This document shows positions 17,382 to 28,050 of a stretch of DNA of 64,000 nt, one piece after another (position 1 is the stretch's first letter; every line of letters begins with the position of its first letter). The stretch lies in the NCBI RefSeq assembly GCF_021560175.1, contig NZ_CP091110.1:1168001-1232000 (forward strand). The letters are read 5' to 3'. Origin of the DNA: Neobacillus drentensis (GTDB lineage: Bacteria > Bacillota > Bacilli > Bacillales > Cytobacillaceae). The notes below the pieces were generated by a model that was not told where the DNA came from, did no database searches, and saw only the letters and a list, made by a program, of their open reading frames with translations. The position numbers and the translations under genes are program-made.

Positions 17382-18365
17382 TTGTTTAGGATTATTTTTG
17401 TGCTTTTCGCTCTATTTACCCTGCCATTTACCTCGGCAGATGCAAAAATTGTCCAAGTGGATAAACCTTACACATATGAACGTCTTCAACAGGATTTAGA
17501 AAAAATGACTGATAATTATCGCAGTCATATTGAAATAAAATCAATTGGAACAACCCATTTTGGAAAAGAAATTTGGGGAGTTAAGCTGGGAAGTGGAAAA
17601 ACTAATATCGTTTTAATAGGTGCCCATCATGGACGAGAATGGCTGACAAGCGCCCTATTGATGAACATGCTTGAGAATTATGCCGAGGCCTATCAGAACG
17701 GTAAGAGAATGGGCTTAAGGTCAACAGATATCCTAAATCAAGTTTCGATTTGGTTTATCCCTATGCTAAATCCAGACGGTGTTTACATTCAACAAACTAA
17801 CCTCAAGTCATTTCCTGCTAATCGTCAAAGACAATTGTTACGAATGAATGAAGGATCAAATAATTTCAAACGATGGAAAGCGAATGGGATGGGCGTGGAT
17901 TTAAACAGACAATACCCAGCAGGCTGGAAACAGCTTAATCATCAACCCTCAAACCCAAGCTATGCATTTTATAAAGGTAAACGACCTTTAGAAGCTAAGG
18001 AAGTGATCGCTTTAACCGAATTTATTAAGGAGATAAAACCCTCGATTGCGGTTGCATATCATACGGCAGGAAGGGAGATTTTTTGGAATTATAAAAATGG
18101 AAAAAATCTGGACCGTGATTATAAGATTGCAAAAAGGGTTTCTAGACTAACCAGCTATAAACTAGCGAACCCTGACCCCGAGGCATTCGGCGGGGGATTT
18201 ACAGATTGGTTTATTACAACTTATCACAAACCAGCACTGACCATAGAAATCAGTTACTTAGTTGGGGATACTAGTCCACCCCTGTCCGTTTTTAAAAAGG
18301 AATGGAGAAGGAACAAATATGTCGGTCTGCTTCTTGCAAGGGAGGCAAAAAAGATGGACCAATAA
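17382..18365 (+). CDS. Secreted M14-family zinc carboxypeptidase
   Basis: A 327-residue protein with an N-terminal signal sequence (hydrophobic residues 3-17, then SADAK). The metal site is HHGREW (His and Glu of HxxE) with the distal histidine in AYHTAGRE; NPDGV and GVDLNRQYP are conserved substrate-site motifs, and EISYLVG carries the likely catalytic glutamate. M14 enzymes of this size in Bacillus cleave gamma-D-glutamyl-diaminopimelate peptides. The start is TTG with a weak ribosome site. Peptidoglycan peptides are the likely substrate, by family. Confidence 0.85.
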   Translation: MFRIIFVLFALFTLPFTSADAKIVQVDKPYTYERLQQDLEKMTDNYRSHIEIKSIGTTHFGKEIWGVKLGSGKTNIVLIGAHHGREWLTSALLMNMLENYAEAYQNGKRMGLRSTDILNQVSIWFIPMLNPDGVYIQQTNLKSFPANRQRQLLRMNEGSNNFKRWKANGMGVDLNRQYPAGWKQLNHQPSNPSYAFYKGKRPLEAKEVIALTEFIKEIKPSIAVAYHTAGREIFWNYKNGKNLDRDYKIAKRVSRLTSYKLANPDPEAFGGGFTDWFITTYHKPALTIEISYLVGDTSPPLSVFKKEWRRNKYVGLLLAREAKKMDQ

Positions 18366-18395
18366 TTTTATACGGTTAAAATTCGAGTAAAGTCA

Positions 18396-18427
18396 CAAAA
18401 AACAATAAGGCTTGCAATTGTTTTTTG
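18396..18427 (+). terminator. Terminator-like hairpin after the M14 gene
   Basis: A perfect 11-bp stem CAAAAAACAAT/ATTGTTTTTTG; the T run forms part of the stem, so efficiency is uncertain. Confidence 0.5.
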
Positions 18428-18494
18428 GCCATCTTCCTCATCAATCCCGCCTTTTCTTCATACATTGTGTTAAGAGGAAAAGGGGGAGTGAGGA

Positions 18495-19910
18495 ATGAAC
18501 ATAGAAGATCGGAAGAAGCTTGAAAGAGCCATAAGTGAAATTACTGAAATAGCCACTGGTTTTGGACTGGATTTTTATCCAATGCGCTATGAAATTTGTC
18601 CTGCTGAAATTATTTATACATTTGGTGCTTATGGTATGCCAACACGATTTTCTCATTGGAGCTTTGGAAAGCAATTCCACAAAATGAAACTGCACTATGA
18701 CTTAGGGCTAAGTAAAATTTATGAGCTCGTTATAAACTCAAACCCTTGTTATGCATTCTTGCTTGATTCAAACACACTGATACAAAATAAGTTAATCGTT
18801 GCGCACGTGTTGGCTCACTGTGATTTCTTTAAAAACAATGTCCGTTTTCAAAACACCAAGCGGGATATGGTGGAAAGCATGGCTGCTACTGCTGAACGAA
18901 TCCATAGATATGAGATTCAATATGGGAAAAAGGAAGTCGAAACCTTTTTAGATGCCATCCTGGCTATTGATGAACATATTGATCCTTCGCTTATGCGGCC
19001 AAAGCTTTCTTGGTCCATTGGCGATGATGAGGAGGACGAAGAATTAGATCCAATTGCTGTAACGCCTTACGACGATCTCTGGAAATTGGACGAAAAAGAT
19101 CAAAAGGTAAACAACCAACCGAAGAAAAAGAAATTCCCGCCACGGCCTGAAAAGGATCTTTTGTTATTTATTGAAACTTACTCTAGAGAGCTGGAAGATT
19201 GGCAGAGGGATATCTTAACGATGATGCGTGAGGAGATGTTATACTTCTGGCCTCAGCTTGAAACGAAAATCATGAACGAAGGCTGGGCTTCCTTTTGGCA
19301 TCAACGAATCTTAAGGGAACTGGACTTAACTAGTGGTGAAGCAATTGAATTTGCTAAGTTAAATGCTGGGGTAGTCCAACCATCAAAAACAGGAATAAAT
19401 CCTTATTATCTCGGTATTAAAATTTTTGAGGATATTGAAGAGCGATATAATAATCCAACAGAGGAAATGAAACGAAGAGGAGTTCAACCTGGCTCAGGCA
19501 GGGAAAAGATGTTTGAGGTTCGTGAAGTGGAATCGGATATATCCTTCCTGCGTAATTACTTAAATAAGGACCTTGTTATGAGAGAAGATATGTATCTTTT
19601 CCAAAAGCAAGGGAGGGATTACAAAGTCGTTGATAAAGAGTGGGAGCATATTCGGGATCAGCTTGTAAATATGCGGGTTAACGGGGGATTTCCATATATT
19701 ACTGTTAATGATGGCGACTTCTTGAAAAACGGTGAACTGTACTTAAAGCACTGGTATGAGGGTGTTGAATTAGATGTGAAATACCTCGAAAAAGTACTTC
19801 CCTATATTCACCAGCTTTGGGGTAGACCGGTCCATATAGAAACCACGATTGAAGAAAGAAAAATGCTGTTTTCCTATGATGGGAAGGGTGTTCATCGGAA
19901 GTACTTATAA
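18495..19910 (+). CDS. spoVR: SpoVR-family stage V sporulation protein
   Basis: A 471-residue soluble protein with the family pattern [25 protein letters not shown] early, [12 protein letters not shown] in the centre and GRPVHIETT near the end. B. subtilis SpoVR is needed for proper spore cortex formation. A GGGGGAGTGAGG ribosome site gives a clear ATG. It has its own terminator. In asporogenous bacteria the same family occurs in stress operons, so it is not by itself proof of sporulation, but the SASP gene in this window is. Confidence 0.95.
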   Translation: MNIEDRKKLERAISEITEIATGFGLDFYPMRYEICPAEIIYTFGAYGMPTRFSHWSFGKQFHKMKLHYDLGLSKIYELVINSNPCYAFLLDSNTLIQNKLIVAHVLAHCDFFKNNVRFQNTKRDMVESMAATAERIHRYEIQYGKKEVETFLDAILAIDEHIDPSLMRPKLSWSIGDDEEDEELDPIAVTPYDDLWKLDEKDQKVNNQPKKKKFPPRPEKDLLLFIETYSRELEDWQRDILTMMREEMLYFWPQLETKIMNEGWASFWHQRILRELDLTSGEAIEFAKLNAGVVQPSKTGINPYYLGIKIFEDIEERYNNPTEEMKRRGVQPGSGREKMFEVREVESDISFLRNYLNKDLVMREDMYLFQKQGRDYKVVDKEWEHIRDQLVNMRVNGGFPYITVNDGDFLKNGELYLKHWYEGVELDVKYLEKVLPYIHQLWGRPVHIETTIEERKMLFSYDGKGVHRKYL

Positions 19911-19912
19911 AG

Positions 19913-19949
19913 CAAAGGCAGCTATCGATTGATAGCTGCCCTTTGTTTT
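19913..19949. terminator. Bidirectional terminator between spoVR and ald
   Basis: GGCAGCTATC/GATAGCTGCC stem, extended by CAAAG/CTTTG with a one-base bulge, then TTTT. Confidence 0.85.
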
Positions 19950-19979
19950 ATCTATATTACGTCGTTTGATAATTTGTAT

Positions 19980-21113
19980 TTAGATGGAAGCAAGTTCCTT
20001 TACCAATGCTTCTTCTACCGGTACATATGGATAATCTAAATCCTTTGCCACTGCTTCATAAGTAATTTCTCCGTTTGCCACATTTACGCCAAGTTTTAAA
20101 GCGGCATTTTCTGAAATGGCTTTTAATACCCCTTTATTAGCAATTTGTAATGCGTAGGGAACGGTTACATTTGTCAGGGCAATGGTAGATGTTCTAGGAA
20201 CCGCACCAGGCATGTTAGCCACTGAATAGTGAACCACACCATGTTTTACAAAAGTAGGGTTATCATGTGTTGTTACATGGTCACTAGTTTCGACAATTCC
20301 ACCTTGGTCAATCGCAACATCGACAATAACAGAACCTGGCTTCATTGATTTCACCATGTCTTCTGTTACTAGTTTTGGAGCCTTAGCACCTGGGATTAAC
20401 ACAGCTCCAATGAAAAGATCGGCTTCCGCAACCGCCTCTGCGATATTAAATGGATTAGACATGAGCGTTTTAACTTGATTTCCAAAGATATCATCCAGCT
20501 GGCGTAAACGGTCCGCACTTAAATCGATGATTGTCACATCTGCACCTAGACCAATGGCCATCTTTGCTGCATTGGTTCCGACAATACCACCGCCGAGAAT
20601 GGTTACCTTACCACGATTAACACCTGGAACACCAGCTAAAAGGATTCCTTGACCCCCGTTATTCTTTTGTAAAAATTGTGCACCAATTTGTGCAGCCATA
20701 CGTCCTGCAACTTCACTCATTGGAGTTAACAGCGGCAGGGTGTTATTCACGGAGACTGTTTCATAGGCAATGGCAAGTACACCTTTATCTTTTAGTGCTT
20801 GTGCAAGTGCAGGTTCAGCAGCAAGGTGTAAATAAGTAAATAAGATTAATCCTTCGCGGAAATACTGATATTCGCTTTCTAAAGGCTCTTTTACCTTCAT
20901 TATCATTTCTGATTTTGACCAGACATCTTTACGATCTTCGATAATTTTCGCGCCAGCCTCTAAATATTGTTCATTAGTGAAACCGCTTCCATTTCCAGCG
21001 TCCTTTTCGATTAATACCGTATGACCAGCTTTAACTAATGTAACCACACCGGCTGGAGTAAGTGCTACACGACTTTCGTTATTTTTAATCTCTTTAGGTA
21101 CACCAATAAACAT
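19980..21113 (-). CDS. ald: Alanine dehydrogenase
   Basis: A 377-residue enzyme that oxidatively deaminates L-alanine to pyruvate and ammonia. The N-terminal [20 protein letters not shown] and the nucleotide-binding [24 protein letters not shown] are diagnostic; KVKEPL holds a substrate-binding lysine. AGGGAGGAATTTAG precedes the ATG. It lies just downstream of a PucR-type regulator, matching the adeR-ald arrangement of B. subtilis, where alanine induces ald and the enzyme serves sporulation. Confidence 0.97.
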   Translation of the reverse strand: MFIGVPKEIKNNESRVALTPAGVVTLVKAGHTVLIEKDAGNGSGFTNEQYLEAGAKIIEDRKDVWSKSEMIMKVKEPLESEYQYFREGLILFTYLHLAAEPALAQALKDKGVLAIAYETVSVNNTLPLLTPMSEVAGRMAAQIGAQFLQKNNGGQGILLAGVPGVNRGKVTILGGGIVGTNAAKMAIGLGADVTIIDLSADRLRQLDDIFGNQVKTLMSNPFNIAEAVAEADLFIGAVLIPGAKAPKLVTEDMVKSMKPGSVIVDVAIDQGGIVETSDHVTTHDNPTFVKHGVVHYSVANMPGAVPRTSTIALTNVTVPYALQIANKGVLKAISENAALKLGVNVANGEITYEAVAKDLDYPYVPVEEALVKELASI

Positions 21114-21246
21114 ATCTAAATTCCTCCCTAATACTGTAAAATATCCTTGCTATGGGTATAGTATAAGACGTTTTTTGCAAAAATACTTTGTTTAGAAAGG
21201 AAAAAATTTTTTATCCTTTTTGGGGATTTTCACAAAATGTTCATAT

Positions 21247-22479
21247 CTATTTGTATTTCAAAAGCTTTAGGTCAAGATACAGAAGCATTTTCTGGTTTGG
21301 ATCTTTGAGATTCACATCGCCAATTTCAGAGATACGCTTTAGCCGATAATTAAGGGTGTTGGCATGAACATTTAGTTCCTTAGCGGCATCATTTATATTG
21401 TTATCTTTATTTAAGAAGACTTCTAGCGTTTCAACTAAATTACTATGATGTTTCTGGTCGTATTCTTGCAGTTTTTTTAATGAATCATTTTCATATGCTT
21501 CACTTTGTCTTTTTTCCAAAATGAGTTCAAATAATTGGTAAATCCCCAGCTTGTGATAATTAAAAATATTTTCTGTCTCGAAAGGGAATTTTTCTTTAAT
21601 TGTTAAAACTCTTAATGTTTCCTGATAGGCTTGGCCGATTTTTTGATAATCTTCATAAATGCTGCTGTAAACAGGGGTGATTCCCTTGAGATCGTACCGC
21701 TCGTTCATGGTTAATACAAAAGTTTGAACGAAGCGATTAAATTCCTGATAAGGCTCTTTAATATTATCAGCAGAGAGTAAGATGATTAATTGATTACAGT
21801 CAATGGTATAAAGCAGGATTTTCATTAGTTGGCCTGTTTTTAATAAATACGAGATGTTTTGTTCTACTTTATTTGTTATGTTTTCAGGAAATTGAAATAC
21901 TGCAATGGCAAAGGAAGCTGAGGGTGTAATTTTCAGCGCATGAAATCGTTCATATATTTCCCTTTCACCTTTCAAATGTCCTGTTAGTAGTTTCCAAAAG
22001 AATTCCTGCGAATGTTCTTCCTTTTTATTTTTTCTGGTTTGAAGCTGTAAAAGTTTATTTTTCGCCGAATCTGCTGCTTTTTTGAGTAGGTCAAAATCTT
22101 TTTCTGTTAAGATCTTGTCAATCTCAATTGCCCAAATAAAGCCTAATACTTCATCCTGTTTCCAAATAGAGATAGCAACTCGATTATGAAGTCCGATCTC
22201 ATCTATATTTTTAACACGGACTGGTTCACGAGTTTGCAGCAGTGCAGGAATGGTACCTTCTTTCCATAATTGATTGATCACTTTTTCAGGCACTCTTCTT
22301 CCAATGATGGTATAGATCCTTGCGGGATCTGTCCGTTCATCATGTGTGCTATAGGCAAGTAGTCGATGGTTTGCATCCTCAATTGTAATCGGGCAATTTA
22401 AAACTTGGCTTATCAGATCAACAAATTCTTCTAAACTATCAAAAGCTGCTTTAAATGGATCATGGTGTCTAGTATTCAA
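21247..22479 (-). CDS. adeR: PucR-family regulator, probable AdeR activator of ald
   Basis: About 410 residues: an N-terminal GAF-like sensory part, a central GGDEF-like CdaR region, and a C-terminal PucR HTH (DAAKELNVHANTLNYRLKRI). The start is most likely the TTG at 22479, which has GGAGGT seven bases upstream; an earlier in-frame codon at 22506 has none. B. subtilis AdeR (YukF) activates ald in response to L-alanine and sits next to it, as here. Confidence 0.8.
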   Translation of the reverse strand: MNTRHHDPFKAAFDSLEEFVDLISQVLNCPITIEDANHRLLAYSTHDERTDPARIYTIIGRRVPEKVINQLWKEGTIPALLQTREPVRVKNIDEIGLHNRVAISIWKQDEVLGFIWAIEIDKILTEKDFDLLKKAADSAKNKLLQLQTRKNKKEEHSQEFFWKLLTGHLKGEREIYERFHALKITPSASFAIAVFQFPENITNKVEQNISYLLKTGQLMKILLYTIDCNQLIILLSADNIKEPYQEFNRFVQTFVLTMNERYDLKGITPVYSSIYEDYQKIGQAYQETLRVLTIKEKFPFETENIFNYHKLGIYQLFELILEKRQSEAYENDSLKKLQEYDQKHHSNLVETLEVFLNKDNNINDAAKELNVHANTLNYRLKRISEIGDVNLKDPNQKMLLYLDLKLLKYK

Positions 22480-22638
22480 AATAATGACCTCCAAAATATC
22501 TGTCACGAAAAGATGGTATGCTTTAGTTTAATTCTACAAAAAGTTACGGTAAATTTCTCGTTTTTCTACAAAAAAAGTTTGTTCACAAAAATGTTAAAAT
22601 AATGTTAGAAAATGTTCAAAAAAAAAATTAAATAAATT

Positions 22639-22652
22639 TGAAAACGCTAACA
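22639..22652 (+). promoter_or_regulatory. cre site upstream of the amino-acid permease
   Basis: TGAAAACGCTAACA matches the catabolite-responsive element consensus TGWAANCGNTNWCA at every defined position. It lies 139 bases before the permease start, in the gap between adeR and the permease, and suggests CcpA control. No other clear site was seen in this 311-base gap. Confidence 0.65.
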
Positions 22653-22790
22653 ATCTGAAAAAGGGAAGATGTGCAGTCGCATTATTTGCGGATAAGTAGT
22701 ATCATATTTATTCGTAAATTATTTTTATTTAAAGTCATGAACAAGTGGATGCATGGGAAATTGAAGTTTTGATCAGGAGGAGATTCATAG

Positions 22791-24191
22791 ATGAGTAAAG
22801 GCACTCAGGACAAAGAACTTCATCGCGGTTTAGAGGAAAGACATATAACGTTAATGTCTCTCGGCGCAGCTATTGGGGTAGGATTATTTCTTGGTTCAGC
22901 GTCAGCTATTAAAATGGCGGGACCAGGTATCTTAGTTGGTTACGCATTTAGTGGGTTAATCATGTTTTTCATAATGAGAGCCTTGGGGGAAATGGCCATA
23001 CAAAAGCCGGTAGCAGGGTCATTTAGTAAATATGCGCGCGATTATTTAGGACCGCTGGCTGGGTACATAACAGGTTGGAATTATTGGTTTTTATGGGTTG
23101 TTACCTGTATGGCGGAAATTACAGCCATTGGTATTTATATGGAGTACTGGTTTCCGTCTGTTCCAAGATGGGTTTGGGCGTTGGCGGCACTTGTCATCAT
23201 GGCTGGAGTAAACTTTCTTGCTGTTAAAGCATATGGGGAATTAGAATTTTGGTTTGCTTTAATTAAGATCGTTACGATCATCGCCATGATTCTCATCGGG
23301 GCCGGGATGATTATCTTTGGACTTGGTAATGGTGGAATGGCAACGGGTATCAAGAATCTATGGGAACATGGAGGTTTCTTCCCAAATGGGATAAAAGGTG
23401 TGTTATTATCTTTGCAAATGGTTATGTTTGCCTACCTGGGAATTGAAATGATTGGCGTTACAGCAGGAGAAGTGAAAAATCCTCAAAAGTCGCTTGCACG
23501 TGCAATTGATACAGTATTTTGGCGGATTCTTCTCTTTTATGTGGGGGCCTTGTTTGTGATTATGGCGATTTATCCATGGGAAGAAATTGGTACAAAAGGC
23601 AGTCCGTTTGTGCTTACTTTTGAAAAAATTGGTATCCCAGGGGCAGCGGGAATTATAAACTTTGTTGTTCTAACTGCTGCTCTTTCATCTTGTAATAGTG
23701 GTATTTTTAGTACTGCACGGATGCTATTTAACCTTGCAGAGCATGGGGAGGCCCCTAAAAACTTTGGGCAAATTACAAAAAGCGGGGTTCCTGGAATCGC
23801 CGTCCTTGCTTCGGCAGCTGCTCTTTTAATTGGTGTGGTCCTTAACTATATTGTTCCTGCAAAGGTCTTTACTTGGGTGACGAGTATTGCTACATTTGGA
23901 GCCATTTGGACTTGGGGAGTCATTCTTTTATCACAAATTCGCTATCGTAAAACCCTAGATATGCGGGAAGTAAAGGCTCTTAAATATAAAATGCCGCTAT
24001 TCCCCTTTACATCTTATCTAGCTCTAGCCTTTTTAGCGTTTGTAATTGGTTTAATGGCTTATAATTCTGATACGAGAATTGCCATAGTTATTGGTCCATT
24101 ATTTCTTGTCTTCCTAGTGGCTGTTTATTATATAAAAGGCTTCCATAAAAGAGATAATATAAAAACCACCGTAAAAAAACGAATTATATAA
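22791..24191 (+). CDS. APC-family amino acid permease, probably alanine
   Basis: A 466-residue, twelve-helix permease of the amino acid transporter (AAT) group: LHRGLEERHITLMSLGAAIGVG at the start, the conserved GEMA and PVAGSFSKYA, and YLGIEMIGVTAGEVKNP in the middle. The sequence style is close to AlaP/YtnA and CycA-like carriers. Divergent placement from adeR-ald suggests uptake of alanine for the dehydrogenase, which is inference. AGGAGGAG precedes the ATG. Confidence 0.85.
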   Translation: MSKGTQDKELHRGLEERHITLMSLGAAIGVGLFLGSASAIKMAGPGILVGYAFSGLIMFFIMRALGEMAIQKPVAGSFSKYARDYLGPLAGYITGWNYWFLWVVTCMAEITAIGIYMEYWFPSVPRWVWALAALVIMAGVNFLAVKAYGELEFWFALIKIVTIIAMILIGAGMIIFGLGNGGMATGIKNLWEHGGFFPNGIKGVLLSLQMVMFAYLGIEMIGVTAGEVKNPQKSLARAIDTVFWRILLFYVGALFVIMAIYPWEEIGTKGSPFVLTFEKIGIPGAAGIINFVVLTAALSSCNSGIFSTARMLFNLAEHGEAPKNFGQITKSGVPGIAVLASAAALLIGVVLNYIVPAKVFTWVTSIATFGAIWTWGVILLSQIRYRKTLDMREVKALKYKMPLFPFTSYLALAFLAFVIGLMAYNSDTRIAIVIGPLFLVFLVAVYYIKGFHKRDNIKTTVKKRII

Positions 24192-24202
24192 AGAGAATGG
24201 AG

Positions 24203-24234
24203 CAGCAAGTCTATGATGGACTTGCTGTTTTTTT
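24203..24234 (+). terminator. Terminator after the permease
   Basis: Perfect 9-bp stem CAGCAAGTC/GACTTGCTG followed by seven T. Confidence 0.9.
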
Positions 24235-24319
24235 GCGGAAATCGGAGACTTACAAAAATTTTAACCACCCAAATCAAATTATTAAATGATCCGGTTCTTT
24301 AGACAAAAAGGCTCTTCTC

Positions 24320-24693
24320 CTCACATGGCAAATGATTCGATTGTTGCTGGAGCACATTTATAACAGCTATTAAAAAACAATTATTAGCCGTCGATTAATC
24401 CATTTGATGTCGGGGTTGTCACCATCCAGCCATTTGATACAGAAAAAGAAGTATTAGAAAAAGTAAATGATACCAACTACGGATTATCTGCTACTATTTG
24501 GACGACTAACTTGAATAAGGCACATATTTTTGCCGGGAAAATCGAAGCAGGTATTGTGTGGATTAATACATGGTTCCTTCGTGACTTACGCACACCATTT
24601 GGCGGCATGAAGCAATCTGGAATCGGCCGTGAAGGAGGACATAATAGTTTCGAATTCTACACCGAAAAAACCAATATCACCGTTAAGCTTTAG
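24320..24693 (+). pseudogene. Remnant of a 2-hydroxymuconic-semialdehyde-type aldehyde dehydrogenase
   Basis: The frame is open only from about 24385 and encodes the C-terminal fifth of an aldehyde dehydrogenase: VTIQPFDTEKEVLEKVN, VWINTWFLRDLRTPFGGM and KQSGIGREGGHNSFEFYTEK. The WFLRDLRTPFGGMKQSG block is characteristic of the 2-hydroxymuconate/aminomuconate semialdehyde group. Upstream only scraps with stops remain (SIVAGAHL, then TAA). The catalytic cysteine region is gone, so it is inactive. This enzyme would act directly after catechol 2,3-dioxygenase, which is encoded at 37.8 kb. Confidence 0.85.
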
Positions 24694-24765
24694 GGGGAGG
24701 CAAAACATACAAAACCTTTGGGTAGATAAATAAGGATCTTCATTGCTATATGTAAATGTGAGCAC

Positions 24766-24807
24766 GGGGACGTTTCTTCAGTTTCCAGAAACAGATGAAA
24801 CGCCCCT
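24766..24807. repeat. Imperfect hairpin in the 24694-24995 gap
   Basis: GGGGACGTTTC and GAAACGCCCCT form a stem with one mismatch around about 20 bases, then TTTGTTTTATTTTC. It may terminate transcription from the dehydrogenase remnant or be a relic of a mobile repeat. The rest of this gap shows only a possible promoter area for the next gene. Confidence 0.4.
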
Positions 24808-24995
24808 TTGTTTTATTTTCAATGGACTTTAATTGTAAGAAAAGCTCATTGTATGTGGGGGTTGCGTTTTCCAAGGTTTCGTAACTTCCATAAGTCCGGC
24901 AATAAGCTGCAAAATGGTATTGTAAAAAAACTTTGTTATTTTGGGGATAATTCAGTAAACTGAAATGATAGAGTCTAAAATAATGGGGTGAAATT

Positions 24996-26888
24996 GTGAG
25001 TATGAAAGCAAGCGATTTAAGTTTAGATCACTTTATGCGTATTTCGGAAAGAACTGGCATGAAAATGCGGGAACTTCAATTATTGCTTACGAGTGCTGAT
25101 GCTCAGGGAATGCTTTGTAAAGATCTAATTACAGCCCTAGGAATTGAGCGGGCTAAGAGATTTCAACTCCGATATGGTTATCATTGTGGTGTCCATGAGG
25201 CACGTTTGCTAAAAGATTCTGTCCAATGGCAAAGCGACCTTGAATGGTTAATTGCCGGTTCCAAAATGCATCAAATTACGGGGAGAGTGTTTTCCTACCC
25301 GGAGAAATTTCGTGTGGATATGGAAAAAGGGATCTTTGATGTGGCTGGATACTGGAACGACTCCTTTGAGGCGACGCAATACTTAAAGTACTTTCCGCTG
25401 CATAATGAACCCATTTGTTATTATATGGTCGGTTATGCAAGCGGATACAATACTGAGTGTATGGGGAAAAAGGTTATTTTCAGAGAGACGAAATGCAGGG
25501 GTAAAGGTGATGATCACTGCTGCTATGTCGGAAAAACGTTGGAACAATGGGGAGACGAAATCAAAGAAGATCTTCTGTTCTTTGAGGATGATGATATGTC
25601 TGCCGAGCTGGATCAGATGTATAGAAAAGTAGAGCAGGAAAAAGAAAAATTAAAGATTGGTTATGCCCTAAGTCGTCATTTAACGCAAGTCATGCTGCAA
25701 GGAAAAGGGTTTAAGACCTTTGCGAAGCTTTTAGGAGATAGTCTTAATTGTCCAGTTTTAATAGAAAGTAATAATTTTGAACCCCTTGCGCAGTACGGGG
25801 AAATCCCTGGGCTGGTTAATGACATGACTGTTAGAGGCCAGCAAGAGAAGATAGACAAGGTGTTCCGGCGTAAATCAATTTTTAAAAGGGAACCCGAAAA
25901 TAAACCGATAAAGTTTCTAACAACGGCCATTATGATAAAAGATAAAATACATGGTTATGTAACGATTGCTTCAGTGCAAAGATTTACTGACTTTCATTCT
26001 GACCTACTAGAACGAACAGCCACAACAACGGCATTATACATGCAAAACTAACAGGTTGCCTTGGAAACGGAACAACGTTTAAAGGGTGATCTTCTAGAAG
26101 AGTTAATTAATAATAAAGAAGCAAAAGCAGAAGATATTCATGCTCGCCTCGCCATCCTTGGATATGATATTAGAGAGCCGCATTATGTAATTCATTTTGA
26201 AATGAAAGAGAAAAATAAAGAGAGAGCATCCTCTTTAAATTCTGATTATTTGAAAATATACAATAAATTTACCGATATTTTTAAATTTGTTATTAATAGA
26301 AATGGTCCTACCGCACTCATGCTTCCTAAATTAGATACGGTCCAGGCTATCATTTCTAAAAAATATATTGATGCTGAACATATGACCGTCAAAAAGTTCG
26401 GTGAAAGGCTACTAAGGGAGCTCGGGGGAAATAATCATAAGGTGTATATCGGGATTAGTGAGGAAACTAGTACCCTATCAGACTTCTATCAAAAAGCAGT
26501 AGAAGCAAAGAAAGCTGTCGAATTGGCGAAGGTAAGGTCCTCTGATTCTAAAGTAGTTTTAGCAAGTGAACTGGGACATTTAACATTGTTTTTAAATGCA
26601 AGGGCTCCCGAGGAATTGGAAGCGTTTGCTATTGGAAAATTGCAAAGTCTCTTGGATTATGATGAAAAAAAGAATGCGGACCTACTTTTGACACTGTTTT
26701 ACTATTCTCAAAATGAATTTAATTTACATAAAACAGCGCGAGGTATGACCATTTCTATCAGTGGAATGAGATATCGTCTTCAAAAAATAGAAGATTTACT
26801 GAACATTGACCTATCTAATTCAAATGATCGATTTGAAATACAACTTGCACTGCAAATACTTTTATTGTTGGGGAAAATCAATCTATAG
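24996..26888 (+). pseudogene. XylR-N/V4R-PucR regulator split by one in-frame stop
   Basis: Two consecutive frames (24996-26051 and from 26052) are in the same phase and together match the intact 643-residue paralogue at 30559-32490 along its length. The first part carries the XylR N-terminal sensor and V4R domain (GYASGYNTECMGKKV, CRGKGDDHCCYVGKTLEQWG); the second carries the C-terminal PucR HTH (LHKTARGMTISISGMRYRLQKI). The TAA at 26049 falls in LYMQN-stop-QVALETEQ, where the paralogue reads LHILNEKTAIDTEQ: a GAA to TAA change would explain it. Without readthrough the sensor lacks its DNA-binding domain. Confidence 0.85.
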
Positions 26889-26904
26889 GAGAAAAGCACA
26901 TGGA
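26869..26904 (+). repeat. 36-bp near-repeat, copy A (end of the split regulator)
   Basis: Encodes the last codons LGKINL-stop of the regulator, then AGGAG and ATGGAT. It matches 29557-29592 at 32 of 36 positions. Here the ATGGAT leads only to a five-codon frame. From 26905 to 27195 the gap holds a 7-bp palindromic hairpin (TAGTAAC/GTTACTA, 26982-27006) and the promoter of the next gene. Confidence 0.75.
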
Positions 26905-27059
26905 TGAAAAATAAAAGAAAGTGATTTGCATAAAAGGGATAGTCTCTTATTAAAGTATCTGGTATCCGCAAAACACCTATTTAGTAACCATTATGATCAG
27001 TTACTAGAAATCGTTCTGCGGTGACAGGTACTTTTTTTTGAGATTTCTTTTTTTACTTT

Positions 27060-27139
27060 CGGTACTAATAGTACAAAATTTATAGAATATTCAAACCTAA
27101 CTTGCTGTGGTTAAAGTTTTTTAAATATTCTACTATTAT
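27060..27139 (+). promoter_or_regulatory. Promoter region of the short-chain dehydrogenase unit with operator-like motif (P3)
   Basis: Starts CGGTACTAATAGTAC (with palindrome GTACT-AAT-AGTAC at 27062-27074), continues AAAATTTATA and ends AAACCT (27097). The pattern CGGT..TAATA..AAAATTT...ACCT recurs upstream of the Rieske gene and more loosely upstream of the M19 gene. A TTAAAG (27111) and TATTAT (27134) pair with 17-base spacing follows. Confidence 0.4.
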
Positions 27140-27195
27140 TATAGTGATTATGTGAACTATAGGATTTTTAGTTTTTTGAAAAGGAGAGGAATATA

Positions 27196-27951
27196 ATGCA
27201 AATGAGTGATCAAAGAGTCGCAATCGTTACTGGAGCAAATAAAGGGCTCGGGTTAGCTATTGCTGAAAATTTTGTGAATGAAGGAAAAAAAGTCGTTTTC
27301 GTGATTAGGAACAAGGAGAACCTTGAACAAACAAAGCAGCGATTTCAACCGGAAGTCGTAGAGGAGCAAATGATGTTCATCCAATTGGATGTATCTAGTA
27401 TTAACGGTATTAAAGAGGCAGTCAACCAAGTTTTAAACCAATGGGGGAGAATCGATATTCTCGTAAATAATGCAGGAATTCGCTTTGAAACCCCGATAGA
27501 AGAAATCAATGAGGAAGAATGGGATCAAGTTTTATCTGTAAATTTAAAAAGCACATTCTTTTTTTCACAAGCTGTCATTCCTGCCATGAAAGAACGAGGG
27601 TGGGGACGAATCATTAATTTGTCCTCATTTGGAGGACAGGCTGGTCCATTAACTTCTGGCGCTCATTATTCTGCTTCTAAGGCCGGACAAATTGCCTTGA
27701 GTAAATCCTTTGCTAGATCGTTAGCGGCCGATGGCATTACAGTTAATGCCGTTGCGCCAGCGTCTGTTCGCACACCAGAGATGGATAAAATGGATCCGGA
27801 TAAATTAGCCCAAATGATAGAGACGATTCCACTCAAACGTGTCGGAGAGCCGCAAGAGGTTGCTGACTTAGTTTCCTATTTAGCCTCTGATTCTGGTGGA
27901 TTTACCACCGGGGCCACGTTTGATATAAATGGCGGCAGGCTTATGAGATAA
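27196..27951 (+). CDS. Short-chain dehydrogenase/reductase (IacE/FabG-like)
   Basis: A 251-residue classical SDR: cofactor motif TGANKGLG, NNAG, catalytic serine in INLSSFGG and YSASKAG with the Tyr-Lys pair, and a C-terminal FDINGG. It oxidises or reduces a hydroxyl/keto group using NAD(P)H. AAAGGAGAGG precedes the ATG. It is followed by the IacA-like monooxygenase gene; in known indole-3-acetate (iac) clusters an SDR (IacE) acts on the hydroxylated product of IacA. The assignment to that step comes from context only. Confidence 0.85.
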   Translation: MQMSDQRVAIVTGANKGLGLAIAENFVNEGKKVVFVIRNKENLEQTKQRFQPEVVEEQMMFIQLDVSSINGIKEAVNQVLNQWGRIDILVNNAGIRFETPIEEINEEEWDQVLSVNLKSTFFFSQAVIPAMKERGWGRIINLSSFGGQAGPLTSGAHYSASKAGQIALSKSFARSLAADGITVNAVAPASVRTPEMDKMDPDKLAQMIETIPLKRVGEPQEVADLVSYLASDSGGFTTGATFDINGGRLMR

Positions 27952-28050
27952 CGCAGCCATACGTTTCATCACTTAGATGAATCGCTTTGTCCTATTATAG
28001 AACCACTAATTATTAGATGAAAAATACAAAAGATGTAGGGAGGAAAAAAC

